Assembly (NCBI GenBank): GCA_007922305.1
Contig: ML677348.1
Location: forward strand, 17,778,699 to 17,842,698
Source of the DNA: Dermatemys mawii
Taxonomy: Eukaryota > Chordata > Testudines > Dermatemydidae
Direction of reading: 5' to 3'
Length of the DNA: 64,000 bases
The notes beneath the pieces were generated by a model. It saw only the letters and a program-made list of their open reading frames with translations. It did not search any database and had not been told where the DNA came from. This document shows, one piece after another, positions 32,701 to 43,597 of the stretch (position 1 is the first letter of the stretch; each line of letters begins with the position of its first letter). Both the position numbers and the translations under genes were made by a program.

Positions 32701-35700
32701 ACTCAAAGCAAAACTCAATCAAATCTTGTCTGGGTTTGGGGTCGGAATATGAAAACATAATATTTCACATAGTTCACACCTGAAAACCTGAAATAGGCCA
32801 AAGTTCACTCCAAATTTGGTTCAATTTTGTTGGAATTTGATATAGGTTTGCCTGTAACTTGGCCCAAGTTCACCAAAAGTTTTGCCAACCTCACTAAGAC
32901 CTTCTGGAGAATCTGTCCACATTTCAAGTTTGGTATGAAAGTTTTGGACAACTCCATTTCAATCAGCAGTAAAAGCAAATGTTATGAAAGAAAAAACCTA
33001 CAGTTATTATACATCTGTTATCAGTCTCATTCCAGATCTAGTGTGTTCATCACTGCAGTATCTGAGCATTTTCCGATGGTGCATTAAGTGACATGGTTAC
33101 ACATATATCATGGGTTGTTTATTTTCCCATCCTCTCTCCAGAGGGAGAAGCATGTTCAGTGGAGTGATTTGGTTTAGTAGGATGTGGTTGTGGGGTATTT
33201 TGGGGTTCTGTTTATTTTATTTTTTTTACATAAATACACCTGGTTTTGTGCGTTTATGTTAGAGAAAGCAAGATCAAAGAGATGTGCTTGGCAGCAGAAG
33301 TGAAAAGTGGTGAGGTTTGTGATACTCCATAGTTCCTGGGGAGAGTTCATTCCACAGTCATGGAGAAGGCTCTGTTTCCAACACAGGCAAACTTTACTCT
33401 TATTATTGAGAGTTCTGTTGTGCCAAAGGAGCATAGTTGCAAACCATAGTTTTTGTCCTGGAGTATTATATGATCTCTGAAGTATATTGGGCCCACACCT
33501 TGGAGCACCTTGAACATAAGGATCAAGACCTTGAACTTAATTTGAACTGTTAGAATCCAAAGTAGAGAATGGAGGACAGGTTTGCTATGATCTTGGTAGT
33601 TGGTGTCCCAAGGAGATGCACTGCAGTGTTCTGAATGAATTGAAGTTTTCAAGTGCTAAAGTCTTCATGAACAGGTATATTGCATTGCTGTAATTCAGCC
33701 AAGAGATGGTGAAAGTATGACAGCTGAGGCCAGGTCTTTATCTGCCAGGACGGGATGGAGTTTCTACCCAAGTGGAGATGGTAGAAAGCATTATTAATGG
33801 ATTTTGCTAGACCCCTAGACTATAGACTGAATTGACCAGTTGTGGGTGTGTATCTTCGACCAGTGGAGATGGCATCATGGCTCAAAACTCTTCAGAATAC
33901 TTTATTCTGCTCACCAGCATCACCTCTGTCTTGCATTGGTTCAGTTTCAGCCAACCTTTTATCATCCAAGAGCTGCTCTCATCCAAGCACTGGAGCATGT
34001 TGGTGGTGTGGTCATATGTGGTGAAGGATAGGTAAAGATGTGTGTCATATGCATATTGCTGACATTTGAATCCATGTCATATGACTGCATATAGATGTCG
34101 AATAGAACTGGAGAGAGAACTGATCTTTGTGAGATTCTACAATTGCATGGTCTAGAGATGGAGGTGCAGTAAAATGTTGAGCATTCTATCAGCATAACAC
34201 AAATCAATGAAGTGCTGTTTCCCATCACTACTCGTTGGTTTGTCATCTCAGGAAAAACTCAAACCACTTTAGCACATTACCCTGGACGCCGGCCACCTCT
34301 CACAGGCAGGTCAGCAGAATCTCATGTGTTGAACGCTGCACAGAGATCCAGAAGGATGGGAATGGATGTGTCTTCTACCCATCGACAATCTTCCTGGCCA
34401 TTCCATCAAAGACTTGATGGTGTCAGTTCTGAAACAGAAAAACTTCCAAAACAGACTCCAATGAGAAACTGAGGAACTGGAATTAATTTTCAAATTGGAC
34501 ACAATAAACCAAGGACTAAATAGAACTTGCGAATGGTTTGCTCATTGTACTAATTGATTGTATTTCCCTAGTTAATTTACCTTCAATAGTTGTTATCTCT
34601 CCAGTCAGACACAGAGATCCATTTCAAAAGGTACTTTTTTCTCCTGCTGATAATGGCCCATCCAAATTAAACAGCTTCTTAGAATTGGTATGCTAATGTA
34701 CAACCCTTTTTTTTTTTCTTTCTGTGTGTATATATATACATCTTACTTCTGTTCCATTCTATGCATCCGATGAAGTGGGCTAAAGCCCACGAAAGCTTAT
34801 GCTGAAATAAACTGGTTAGTCTCTAAGGTGCTACAAAGTCTTCCTCGTCTTATTTACGGATACAGACTAACACGGCTGCTAATCTTATACCTGTCCATCG
34901 ACAGCGGATTATCCATCTGTGCCACTAAAGTGGTTTTGATTCCAAGTCCTGGCCTGAATCCAGATTGTGCTGGATCTAGAATGTTAGCTTCCATTAGAGC
35001 CTTTTGCTAGGTTAAGAGAATCAGAATGGCCATACTGGATCAGACCAGTGGTCCATCTATCCAGGGGCCAGTGACAGATGCTTCAGAGGAAATGAACAGA
35101 AGATGGCAGTTCTTGAATGCATCAATCCGCTGTCTTCCAGTCTCAGTTTATGTCAGTCAGTGGTTTAGGGATGCTTGGAGCATGGGCTGCACCTCTGACC
35201 ATCTTGGCTAATAGTCATTGATGAACCTATCCTCCATAAAATTATCCAATTCTTTTTTGAGCCCTTCTCTGTGAGCTTGCTCAGGAATGGGAGCTTTGAC
35301 ACTGCGTGTTGGCTAGGACTGAAGTATCTGGCGTGAGTTTCTTCAACGTTGGTTAGACTATTGTGTGTTTGAAGGAGGAAGAGAAGATTCTTTCTCTAAA
35401 TGAGACATTGACTATTTTGTCCAGGAGTGGCACCAATTGTTCATGATTTTCTTTCATAAGCGAGAAGGGGCCTGGGTCAGATCTACAAGTCTTGGGTCAA
35501 GACTACTTTAGGGTGTCCATAATTTCTTCAGGAGTGAATGTACTGGACTCTGGGAATGCAGGAGGGCTTTTGGTTTGTGGGTATAGGCAGGGAAGATCTA
35601 TACTGTTTAAGAAGCCTTCCTGAATGTGCATGATCTTTTCAGAGAAGTAGGATGATAGATTTTTGCCATCCTTGGTGCTCTGTTTTGATACAGGCTCTAG

Positions 35701-37930
35701 GCACTCAGGACTGACTAAGAGGTTTATCACACTGGATGACTCCTTGGAGCAGGATTTGGCAGAATCAATGGAGATTGATAGGAAGATTCTCTTGGCCTGT
35801 TCTTCTTAGCATATAACAACATGCTTCGGGTGGCACATGATCAGGATTCATTATCGAATTTGGTCTGCTGGTTGGATTATTAGCTTCCCTGGACCGGGTA
35901 CTGATGGGGAGCGCAACATGTCTTGGTATAGGCTTTGAGGAATTTGTTGTTTCATCCAGTCTGAATCAGCCTTTGTTTTCCATCACTGGCACTCAAGTTT
36001 CTGCCCCTCTTCAACCACTGCAAGGTATCAGAAAACCAAGGAGATCTGTGTGGGCAATGGGGAGGAAGGGGCTGCATAGGAGCCAGCGTAAGAGTTGATG
36101 AGGTCAGAGTAGAATGGTAATGATTCACCAGGTGCTTGATGCCTTGTGCTAAGGGTGGGCTGCTGTTGTCCTTCAGCAAGCTCTGCAATTTGTTGGAGTC
36201 CATGGGTTTTTTATGGTCAAATCAGACATATCGGTCTTTCTTGTTGCCTAGATGCTGGAAGGTTTTCTGGCCACAACCCTAATGAGGTGATGGGTTGTCC
36301 AAAACAGTGCTGGGCTGTGAAAGCCTCTGTCTTGACATCGAGGCTGCAAATCAGGTCCAGAGCATGACCGGCATGAGGCTGGACCAGAGATGATCTGTGA
36401 AAGTCCTAGGGAGGCAAGAGAGGCAATGATTTTTTGGACTTTTGCATCTGCAACCTTTGTCAATGTGTATGTTGAAATCTTCCAAGATGAGAAGTCTGGG
36501 GTATTTCACCACCATTACCTCTACCATAGAATCATAGAATGTCAGGGTTGGAAGGGACCTCAGGAGGTCATCTAGACCAACCCTCTGCTCAAAGCAAGAC
36601 CAATCCCCAACAAATCATCCCAGCACCCCTGGAGCCACTTTTCTAATTTCTAGGTATTCCTGCTAGGATCAGCCAATTTGTATCATGTAGGTATCGAAAG
36701 AAACTAATACTTGTAGCCTTTAGTAGCAGGAGAGCAACTTGGCAGTATATTTGGTAGATTAGATGGGGTTTTGGCCCAGGGCTAATATCAGAAAGCATAA
36801 GGCCAAAATCATCTTTGATTTCAGTGGAGTTATACCAGGGATTAATTTGGCCCACAGCGTATTGCAGAAAACAATTATGAGCTTCCAAAAAGAAATAAAA
36901 GGCTCCTGATAACAGAGAAATGTTTACATTTAACTCTTGCAGGACAATTACAGGTTATGGGTTGGCACCTATTCTGGTAATGCTGGTGATGCTCTGTCTG
37001 GTGGGAGTAACTTTGAAGAGCAGTGGTCAGCATCACTCAGTGGGATGCCGTTCTCCACATCAGACAAGGATCATGATAGATTCCTATCCGGCAACTGTGC
37101 ACAAGAGAACAAGTGTGGCTGGTGGTTTAACAGGTATGGGAAGAAGCTGACTGTATCCAATATGCAAAGAGTGATGCACAGGGGACTAAGGCTGTGGGTG
37201 GGGGTGCAGCAATAGTCTGTTTTTTTCATTACCATTCAAGGCAGAGAACTTTAAATCGCTTTCATGATGACTTCCAGAATAAAATCAAAAGAGAAGTGCC
37301 CTGTGCAACCAAGGGCCGGAAGGAAACACTTCCTAGCCACAAAGAGGCTCACCTGGCAGTTAGAGTGTAGTTAAGGGCATTTCTCTGGTTTGGGGTGATT
37401 AATTTTTGAGCTTTCTATCACAGTTGGCCATAATTATATTTCATTTCTGTTATATTTCATTGGTGGGTATTACCAGTATGTTAACAATTATTGAGTCTGG
37501 TTTCACAGGCCCTCTGTGCAGGGAATGCACACTGAAGTCAATAGCTCTGCATCTGGACAGTTTTCAAGACTAAGCCCTTTGTTTCATATTAAGCCCTTAT
37601 AAGTCAGGTCCTCATCAGGTGTAAACTGGCATAGACCCATTGAATTCAAATGTATATTGATAAAAATACGTTGTATTTCGCTGTAATGATGCAATGCTTT
37701 CTCACTTTAAACGGACTCTCCTTTTTCCCCCCTCTTTTGTCCCTACAAGATGCCATGCAGCGAATCTCAATGGACAATATTATAAAACGGGAAACTACAC
37801 TGGACACCATGACAATGGAGTGGTTTGGTCAACCTGGCATGGGTTGTGGTACTCCCTGAAATACACAGTCATGAAAATCAGGCTTCCATCTTTTGTCGAT
37901 GTAGGGAGTGGACATGGTGAAAGGAGCTAG
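26647..37930 (+). CDS. Fibrinogen-like protein 1-like secreted protein (FGL1 relative), 7 coding exons
   Basis: Coding exons are 26647-26721, 30412-30622, 31565-31742, 31992-32089, 32190-32278, 36943-37133 and 37750-37930. They sum to 1023 nt (340 aa plus TAG), every junction is GT-AG and the phases agree. Residues 1-22 form a signal peptide (MDTMRSW, leucine run, CSPAP). Residues 26-95 are a leucine-rich, probably helical segment. A fibrinogen C-terminal domain runs from about C103 to the end, with [28 protein letters not shown] (calcium-loop region), [16 protein letters not shown] and the NLNGQYY and WYSLK motifs. FGL1 itself is a liver-secreted protein of about 312 aa; the domain and cysteine pattern match it best. 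The longer N-terminal segment and the C-terminus SGHGERS differ, so I treat it as a paralogue. ANGPTL or FIBCD1 membership is less likely. No inactivating change is visible. The gene converges on THSD1. Confidence 0.88.
27330..27490 (+). mobile_element. MIR SINE in intron 1 of the FGL1-like gene
   Basis: 'gacctcaggcaaatcacttcacctctttgtggctcaa' and 'gcaaaattgggataacgg' followed by 'ctgctttgagat' match MIR in + orientation. Confidence 0.75.
28895..29415 (-). mobile_element. CR1 LINE 3' region, antisense
   Basis: 'ccagattggatcagacccaaggtccatctg', 'agatgcttcagaggaa' and 'aaagaatttccttttatcaggtttgaattg' are the complementary strand of CR1 3' sequence. Located in intron 1 of the FGL1-like gene. 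Confidence 0.7.
29873..29955. repeat. Fold-back repeat 'ccagtataaatctggagtaactcc'
   Basis: The arms 'ccagtataaatctggagtaactcc' and 'ggagttactgcagatttatacc' surround 'tctgatttcaat'. The same unit occurs singly at 46256-46282 and 47510-47535. Confidence 0.7.
30412..30622 (+). CDS. FGL1-like coding exon 2 (helical linker region)
   Basis: The acceptor is a pyrimidine tract ending in ccccttag, and the donor is CAAG|gtaggata, leaving phase 1. The exon encodes residues 26-95, starting [17 protein letters not shown] and ending [11 protein letters not shown]. The leucine/glutamine-rich stretch suggests a short coiled coil for oligomerisation, as in FGL1 (inference). This is the least conserved part of the protein. 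Confidence 0.8.
30840..31060 (+). mobile_element. MIR SINE in intron 2 of the FGL1-like gene
   Basis: 'tcatctcgggcaagtcactttatttccctgcccctc' followed by 'tgtacagcacctggccc' matches MIR in + orientation. Confidence 0.65.
31565..31742 (+). CDS. FGL1-like coding exon 3 (start of fibrinogen domain)
   Basis: The exon enters in phase 1 (G|CG gives Ala) and encodes [14 protein letters not shown] followed by [13 protein letters not shown] and [19 protein letters not shown]. These are the defining opening motifs of the fibrinogen C-terminal globe, including the first disulphide pair. The donor AACAG|gtatgt leaves phase 2. Confidence 0.9.
31992..32089 (+). CDS. FGL1-like coding exon 4
   Basis: The acceptor is cttgcttcag. 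The split arginine is completed, then the exon reads [20 protein letters not shown] and [12 protein letters not shown]. The EYWLGN motif is a family hallmark. The donor is AGAG|gtaaag, phase 1. Confidence 0.88.
32190..32278 (+). CDS. FGL1-like coding exon 5
   Basis: The acceptor is cattataatccag. The split codon gives Glu, followed by [18 protein letters not shown] and the [11 protein letters not shown] strand typical of the P-domain. The donor CAG|gtaagaa is strong, phase 0. The next intron is about 4.7 kb and carries an L2 LINE with nested repeats. Confidence 0.88.
34735..34885 (+). repeat. SINE-like repeat nested in the LINE, copy D
   Basis: 'gatgaagtgggctaaagcccacgaaagcttatgctgaaataaactggttagtctctaaggtgctacaaagt' and 'ggatacagactaacacggctgctaa' are the best-preserved copy of this family in the window. 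It is preceded by a short TG/TA microsatellite (34722-34740). Confidence 0.75.
35015..35280 (-). mobile_element. CR1 fragment nested in the LINE
   Basis: 'cagaatggccatactggatcagaccagtggtccatctatccagg' through 'ggctaatagtcattgatgaacctatcctccataaaattatccaattc' is antisense CR1 3' sequence. Confidence 0.8.
36525..36665 (-). mobile_element. CR1 3' end, antisense
   Basis: 'atagaatcatagaatgtcagggttggaagggacctcaggaggtcatctagaccaaccc' is the complement of the canonical CR1 terminus with its octamer repeats. It abuts the 5' end of the L2-type LINE. Confidence 0.9.
36943..37133 (+). CDS. FGL1-like coding exon 6 (calcium-loop region)
   Basis: The acceptor is ttaactcttgcag. The exon encodes [31 protein letters not shown] and [14 protein letters not shown]. 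The acidic DKDHD loop and the closely spaced cysteines correspond to the calcium-binding and second disulphide region of fibrinogen-related domains. The donor is AACAG|gtatgg, phase 2. Confidence 0.9.
37750..37930 (+). CDS. FGL1-like coding exon 7 (C-terminus and stop)
   Basis: The acceptor is ttgtccctacaag. The split codon restores Arg, then [32 protein letters not shown] and [20 protein letters not shown], ending in TAG at 37928-37930. The RCH-ANLNG-YY and WHG-WYSLK motifs match FGL1 closely. The last dozen residues do not resemble the FGL1 terminus I know. No AATAAA lies within the next kilobase by eye, so the polyadenylation site is not assigned. Confidence 0.88.
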
Positions 37931-39925
37931 ACAGCTAGAATCTGCATCATTGGAGGCAGAGAGAGTATGGGACAGAAGGATTTTAGAAATCAAGAGCCAA
38001 ATCCTCAGCTGGTGTAAATCAGCACAGCTGCACTGAGGTAATTGGTGTTTGATCAGTTTATATTAGTTGAGAATCCATCCCCAGGGTACTAGAATATGCC
38101 TATCATACAGTCTAAGGGGGGATGTAAGAGTCTCTCATTCCTGTTAAAACCAGTGGAAACACAAGTTTGTTTTTCAACGATCTTTAGTGGAGATGAGAGT
38201 ACTCAGCAGTTCACAGGAAGATCTCTGCACCTGCAGAATCAGGCCCTTACTCCTTTTAGTCATTTGTACCTTATAATGGCCAAATTCTTCTGATCTTGAT
38301 TTCAGTGGTCAGTGAATGTGGTAAGCAATATAAGAACACAGAAATAGAACAAACAGGGGGATAAGAATTTGGCCCTTAAAGTTGTCAGGTAGATTTAGGC
38401 CCCAGATTTAGATTTTGTTTTGAAGTGGACTTTGCAAAGCCTACTATGAATGCAAATATTAAGGGGAATTGTTTATTTCAGTTACAATTTGTTTATTTAT
38501 ATGTTCTTGTCAGTGTTCTGTACCAGACAACTTTGTGCTAGTGAATGAGAACTACAAAGTTCTCTTAGTTCACTGTTCACTTCCACTTCATTATATTAGC
38601 CAAGTGAAATGAGAAAAGTGTACAGCACAAATGAATGAGAATAGAATAACAAGAAATGTAATGCCAACTGTTAATTCTCTTCCGATAATTTAAGTTGTTA
38701 GTAACACAAGATTTGGGCTTAACATTGATCATTTAACCTCCTGGCTATAAAATGAGCTACACTTTGTGTATTAGAAATATGCTCTTTTAAATTAGTCCTT
38801 CTTTTCCATTTATTTTACATTTCCTTTAGATAAATACACATTGTAATTTGTATTATATATTCATACACATGTGAATTAAAAATCATTTGATTGGAAATGT
38901 ACATTGTTTCTGTTCTTAAACAATACTGGGAAATGGACAAAGATTTGGATGGAAAGTCAGAAATGGTTGCGAGAGACGATGCTCCAAGACATTTCACTCA
39001 CACTTTCATCACTGGTTCTAGTAAAGCTTAATTTTCTTAAATCAAGCACCATTGTTAAAATGCTGACTGATGTCCACGTTTGCTCCCACTGTGCTAGTGC
39101 ACCAGTGAGAGACAGACTCAGGAGCTGCAGCCTAGGAAGAATGCATGGCTGTCCTCAGTCCAAGTGGTAGCACATACCCAGGAGAAACGAGAACCACACC
39201 TATGTCTTTCGAACAAGAGTCATGCTTGTCACCAAAGGGAGTGGAGTGGAGTCGAGTCCAACACCATAACTTCCTCTTATCCTACTCACTTTCTCTGTAC
39301 TTCACACCAGTAAGCCTTACCGTGAGGCCATAATTATGTATCTAGAGCATTTTGTTACATGAAAAGTTATCAGAAGAAATCAGTGCTATCCTGGTGGCTC
39401 CTACCAACCATGATTTACCATATAGTACAACTCTATAACAGTGCAGCCCTTGGCACAAAAATCCAGTAGCCATAAGGAAACGTCTGTCAGTGTATAGGCA
39501 TGGAGACTAGTTAAGATGGAACAATTGCTTCCAATCTACTCAGGCTGATGCTAGCACTTCTTATAAATGCTATTGCTTTGGCAACATCCTGCTGGGGACA
39601 TACTCCAGGACAAAGCTACCGGCAGATGCTTGCACACCCAAGAAGCTGAAAATTAATTTCAAAATTAATTTCAAAAAGCCAGCACTAGCCTGGCCCAGAA
39701 AGTCACGGTGCACCCAACAGCCACACTCTGATACTAGAATATTTAAATAAGGGTTTAAAACAATGTAATCAAATAGTATGAACCAGACATTTGCTTTAGA
39801 AGATCTTGCACAGGAGGGGACGGGGGAAGATGTACCTGATCACAGAGAGAGAGGTGCTAGATGGAATCCTGCAGTACTTTGGGGAGGGCCCTGCAAAAAT
39901 CATGTACAAGTCCCAAAATGTGTTT
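37931..39925. other. 3' flank of the FGL1-like gene; no further gene seen
   Basis: Contains the FGL1-like 3' UTR, whose end is not assigned. 37985-38090 ('agccaaatcctcagctggtgtaaatcagcacagctgcactg') is ancient-repeat wording. The rest appears unique and AT-rich. Confidence 0.5.
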
Positions 39926-39926
39926 C

Positions 39927-40239
39927 AGAATATGTCTACACAGCAATGAAAAACCCAACCCAGGGCAGCATGTTTCAGAGCCCAGGTCAACTGACATGGA
40001 CTTGCAGGACTCATGTGGCAGGGCTAAAAATTTCAGTGTAGCCTTTCCTGCTCAGGCTGCAGCCCAAGCTCTGAGACCCGCCCACCTTCACTGGGTTTCA
40101 GAGCCAAGGCTCCAGCCCCACCCACTCTGAACAGCTACGCTGCTAGTTTTTAGCACCGCAGAGCGAGTCGGAGTCAGTTGACATAGCCTCTGCAACTCGC
40201 TGCTGTGGGGCTTTTTTTGCAGTGTAGCCATATCCTCAG
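39927..40239. mobile_element. Non-autonomous DNA element with TIRs
   Basis: The left end 'gaatatgtctacacagcaatgaaaaaccc' is the inverse of the right end 'ggggctttttttgcagtgtagccatatcctc'. The interior is C-rich without a gene. Confidence 0.65.
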
Positions 40240-40244
40240 ACATG

Positions 40245-42480
40245 TTTTGCTTAACACATGTTGAAAAGGCCCACTCGCCAGGTACCTATTTGCTCTGAAC
40301 TAGACAGCTGGGCTCAGACACTGCCCACGGCAAGTTATGCTGAAGGGTGTCGGACTGCTGTTCACAATGGGGCTCTGTTGCATCGTCTGCAGCATTTTCT
40401 CTGGTGCCACAGGAGCCCCTGTGTTGGGAGGCTCAACCAGCCAGTTGCAGGCCTTTCAATCACTCGCGAAGCACTGCAAGTTCTAAAATCCACAGATGGC
40501 ACCACTGCAGGGACAACGATTTACACTGACACACAACTGGTAAATAGCTGAAGCAGTAAATATGCTAAAAGCCTGATCTCGAGCCCAGTAAAGTCCGTGG
40601 AAAGCCTTTCATTATTCACATTAATGAGCTTTGGATTGGGCCCGAATATTGGGTGTATTTTGAAAGCCTGTAAACACTGTAATCACTCTAGGCTGGCTGT
40701 TTACAGTGGCTAGTTAATATAAAAACTGGTCCTAACACTATATTATGCAGATTAACTCATCAAAGGCCACTCCAGAAACGGGCCGAACGTTCACAGCACA
40801 GCATGCTGGAACAGGCCCAGAGCGAACGGTGACTCACCTCACATAAATCAGACCTGCCCTCCTCACTGCAGCTGGGCTGAGATAACACAGCCAAATTATG
40901 CTATTTGAGGTTAACCGCCTACAACTAAATCCTGAACAACTCACTTACTATACTATAGCAATGAGTCACACCAGGCTGTGTGCTAGCGGGCTATCTGTGC
41001 ATGCCATGGTGAGTCCGCCTCATGCTGACAACAACCCACTGCCCTACTAGTGCACACCTGTTGTGTCTTATTGCGCTATCCTTTTCAATTGTCTTTAAAA
41101 AAATACCAATGCCTTAAAATGTTATGTCTCCTTGCATGCTGAAAAACAGTTCCTAGTATAAGGCTCAGCCAAACTAGCCTCGAGAAGGATATAAATATAA
41201 TTTCCCCCTCTGAATCGGAACATACTGATTGTGAGTTAATTTTCTCTCGCTTTCTCTTTCTCTGGCCCTTTTTCAGGAAGACTCTCTGGACCCTTGTCCC
41301 TCCTCCTGCCCTCCATCCCCGGATCCTGGCTGACATTTCCTCAGCAATTTGCTGCCATGCAATCCCTTTATAACTCATATTTTAGTGTACAAATGATGGT
41401 CCTGATTCTGCAATGCACAAAGCCTGGACAATGTGTACCTGTGTACTTGTGCAGTGGGGCTCTATGAAGGTGTAGGGATCTGCCTGTGCATTGTAAACTG
41501 CAGGGTCTGAGCCTATATTTGGAATATTGAGCATTTCCAAATTTAGCTTTTCACTGGAATATGGATTACAGGTTACCAGGAAAAGAGCTGCTGATTGGGA
41601 AGCCTGGTACTATGAAGATGGGATCATTTAAAATGGTCAGGTCTCTCTCCCCTACCCCAAATCCTCCCTTTTCAGTCCCATCTGAGGCTTCTTTTATTTT
41701 CTTTGTTTCCTCCATTAACGTATTCCTTCCACGTGTTTTCTCTATACTTCTGAAGAGTCTGTTATTCCAATAAATAGCTGGAGTAAAAAACCTGAGTCAA
41801 ACTGGCCTGCCTGCTGCTCTTTGCATCTCCAGGGTATGCGATGACTTCGCTAAAAGCATTGAACAAGTGCAGCAGCGTCCAGTCCCATTGGTTTAATATG
41901 CTCTGGTGAAATAAACGTGCCTATGGAGAAGGTTCTCTTGGAATCAACAGACATGGACAAGTTCATTTCCTTTTTCCTTTTGTTTGCAAAGCATATCTTA
42001 ATTAAATAGGCATTTTGTTGCACGGGTTTTGTTCATAATTTATTTGTATCTTGCTGTAGTATTGTCAACTTGTTTAAGCAAAAATGAAAAGACAACACTT
42101 AATAAAGGGAAAGAGCATTACAATGAAGGCGAGAAGGTAAGAGGTCTTTCACTAGCGTCTTCAGGTGGGCAGAATACTGCAATAACAGTTTTTGCAAGTA
42201 CTCAAATTTCATAATGAATTTTCCTTGACCACACTAGCAACCCTCTTCTATTTATTTTCTACAATGCTTTTCTGCTCCTTTCCACACATTTGTGCAATCT
42301 CAAGCTTTCCTGGCACTAATAGTATCAGAAAGCAAATGGCAAAGTCTTGTATGTGAAGAATCACAATAACCAAATTGTAAACAATTATTCACTCCAGAAT
42401 TCCTCATGCTCTCCTCATTTAATCAGGTAACAGGAAAAGCACCACATGACTTATCTGACCAGTTACAACCAATCAACACA
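40245..42480. other. No gene seen between the two convergent genes
   Basis: Only short chance frames (for example 40258-40551). An AATAAA at 41770 on the + strand could serve a very long FGL1-like 3' UTR, but nothing ties it to the gene. Confidence 0.45.
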
Positions 42481-42489
42481 GTTCAATAG

Positions 42490-43125
42490 TGTGAAGGGGT
42501 GGGTCAATGCCACACTGGCAAGCAGGAGTTAACCAGTCACTTTGGCCCTGAGAGGCCATGCCCTCTCACCTCTGCTGCACATGCTCCAGTCCTGGCTGGT
42601 GGAGGGAAGACAGATGCAAGTTGCTGTGTCCCGCTGTGGTACCACCAGTCTTCCAGATTACAGAAGTGAGTCTCCCTGACTATATGACGAGGGATCTCCA
42701 TTTACAGAGGCCGGTGCAGATGCCACACCTCTGCCCAAGAGGACAAGCCCAGAGTGGTCTTAGAGGTAGGAAGTGACTGAGGGAATATATTGGGAGCTGA
42801 TGTTTGAATCCTGAAGAGGGAGACTGCAGGCTCCACACGGCCATGGTAGAGCAGGGTGGGCTTGGCACTGGCAGGTGGCTATTATCGTCAGAGACCCCAG
42901 CTATAGAATGGTTACTCTGCCCTCTCTCCACAGGAGGCTGAAGCCCTGTTTGTGATTGTTTGCCCCAGCCAGGAGGCTCAGGAGCTATAGACTTCATCTG
43001 TTCAGCTCCACCCTGAGGGCCAGAGTCCCTGATAGTGTTTATCTGGCCCAGCTGAGAGTCCTGATGACTCTGTGGCAGAGTACATCAACCCCACACTGGG
43101 CAAGCAGGGGCACCCAGCCTCCAAC
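42490..43125. repeat. Probable dispersed repeat with similar ends
   Basis: 'caatgccacactggcaagcaggagtt' (42506) and 'caaccccacactgggcaagcaggggca' (43087) are direct repeats about 580 bp apart, bordering G/C-rich sequence unlike its neighbours. This could be an LTR-type fragment; no TG/CA ends or target duplication were confirmed. Confidence 0.35.
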
Positions 43126-43527
43126 AGATGCACAGAACCCCAGGACAAATAGTAAATTTTAAAGATACGCTGAAAACTGTTCACAACCTAGCTTTAAAAA
43201 AATGAAACAATTCATTAAATAGTGTTGAACTATTAGATGCTGGTGGATAGTCCACAAGCAATAGAAGAGGCTAAATTGACTGGATTCGTGATTCAGTATA
43301 AATTATTCACTGATCACTACTCTTTTCAGTGCTATAAAATTTGTCTGATTTGCTCTGTCACACTATCATTTCCATTTGCTTTCCTGGGGTATGTGATGTG
43401 TGTGTATTGGACAAAACAATGACATCAGAGCCCTTTCTATTAATTAAAAAGGAAAGCATGCTCACAAGTCAGGCTGTAGGATTTCCCTCCTGCCCCAAAC
43501 TGCTGGAACCTGGTTTCCATTATTGCT

Positions 43528-43533
43528 TTTATT
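43528..43533 (-). promoter_or_regulatory. Candidate THSD1 polyadenylation signal
   Basis: AATAAA on the minus strand, 65 nt after the THSD1 stop codon. Other AATAAA hexamers occur farther downstream (about 42045 and 42254), so the real 3' end may be longer. Confidence 0.3.
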
Positions 43534-43597
43534 ATAAACCAACAGGTTTTGCAGCTCTTCTCTCACACCACCGCCCTACAGTGTTGCAATGAGTCAT

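Larger units (their letters stand above)
33180..36525 (-). mobile_element. L2/CR1-group LINE, decayed, in intron 5 of the FGL1-like gene
   Basis: Read on the minus strand, the pieces come in pol order. First an endonuclease region ([16 protein letters not shown] near 36400), then a pre-RT region ([17 protein letters not shown] near 36030; [17 protein letters not shown] near 35530). The RT core follows ([16 protein letters not shown] near 34120), and finally the C-terminal end ([18 protein letters not shown] near 33530 and [10 protein letters not shown] near 33360). Frames are broken repeatedly. The tail wording is typical of L2-type LINEs; the exact clade is unsure. It holds nested repeats at 34735-34885 and 35015-35280. 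Confidence 0.7.
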
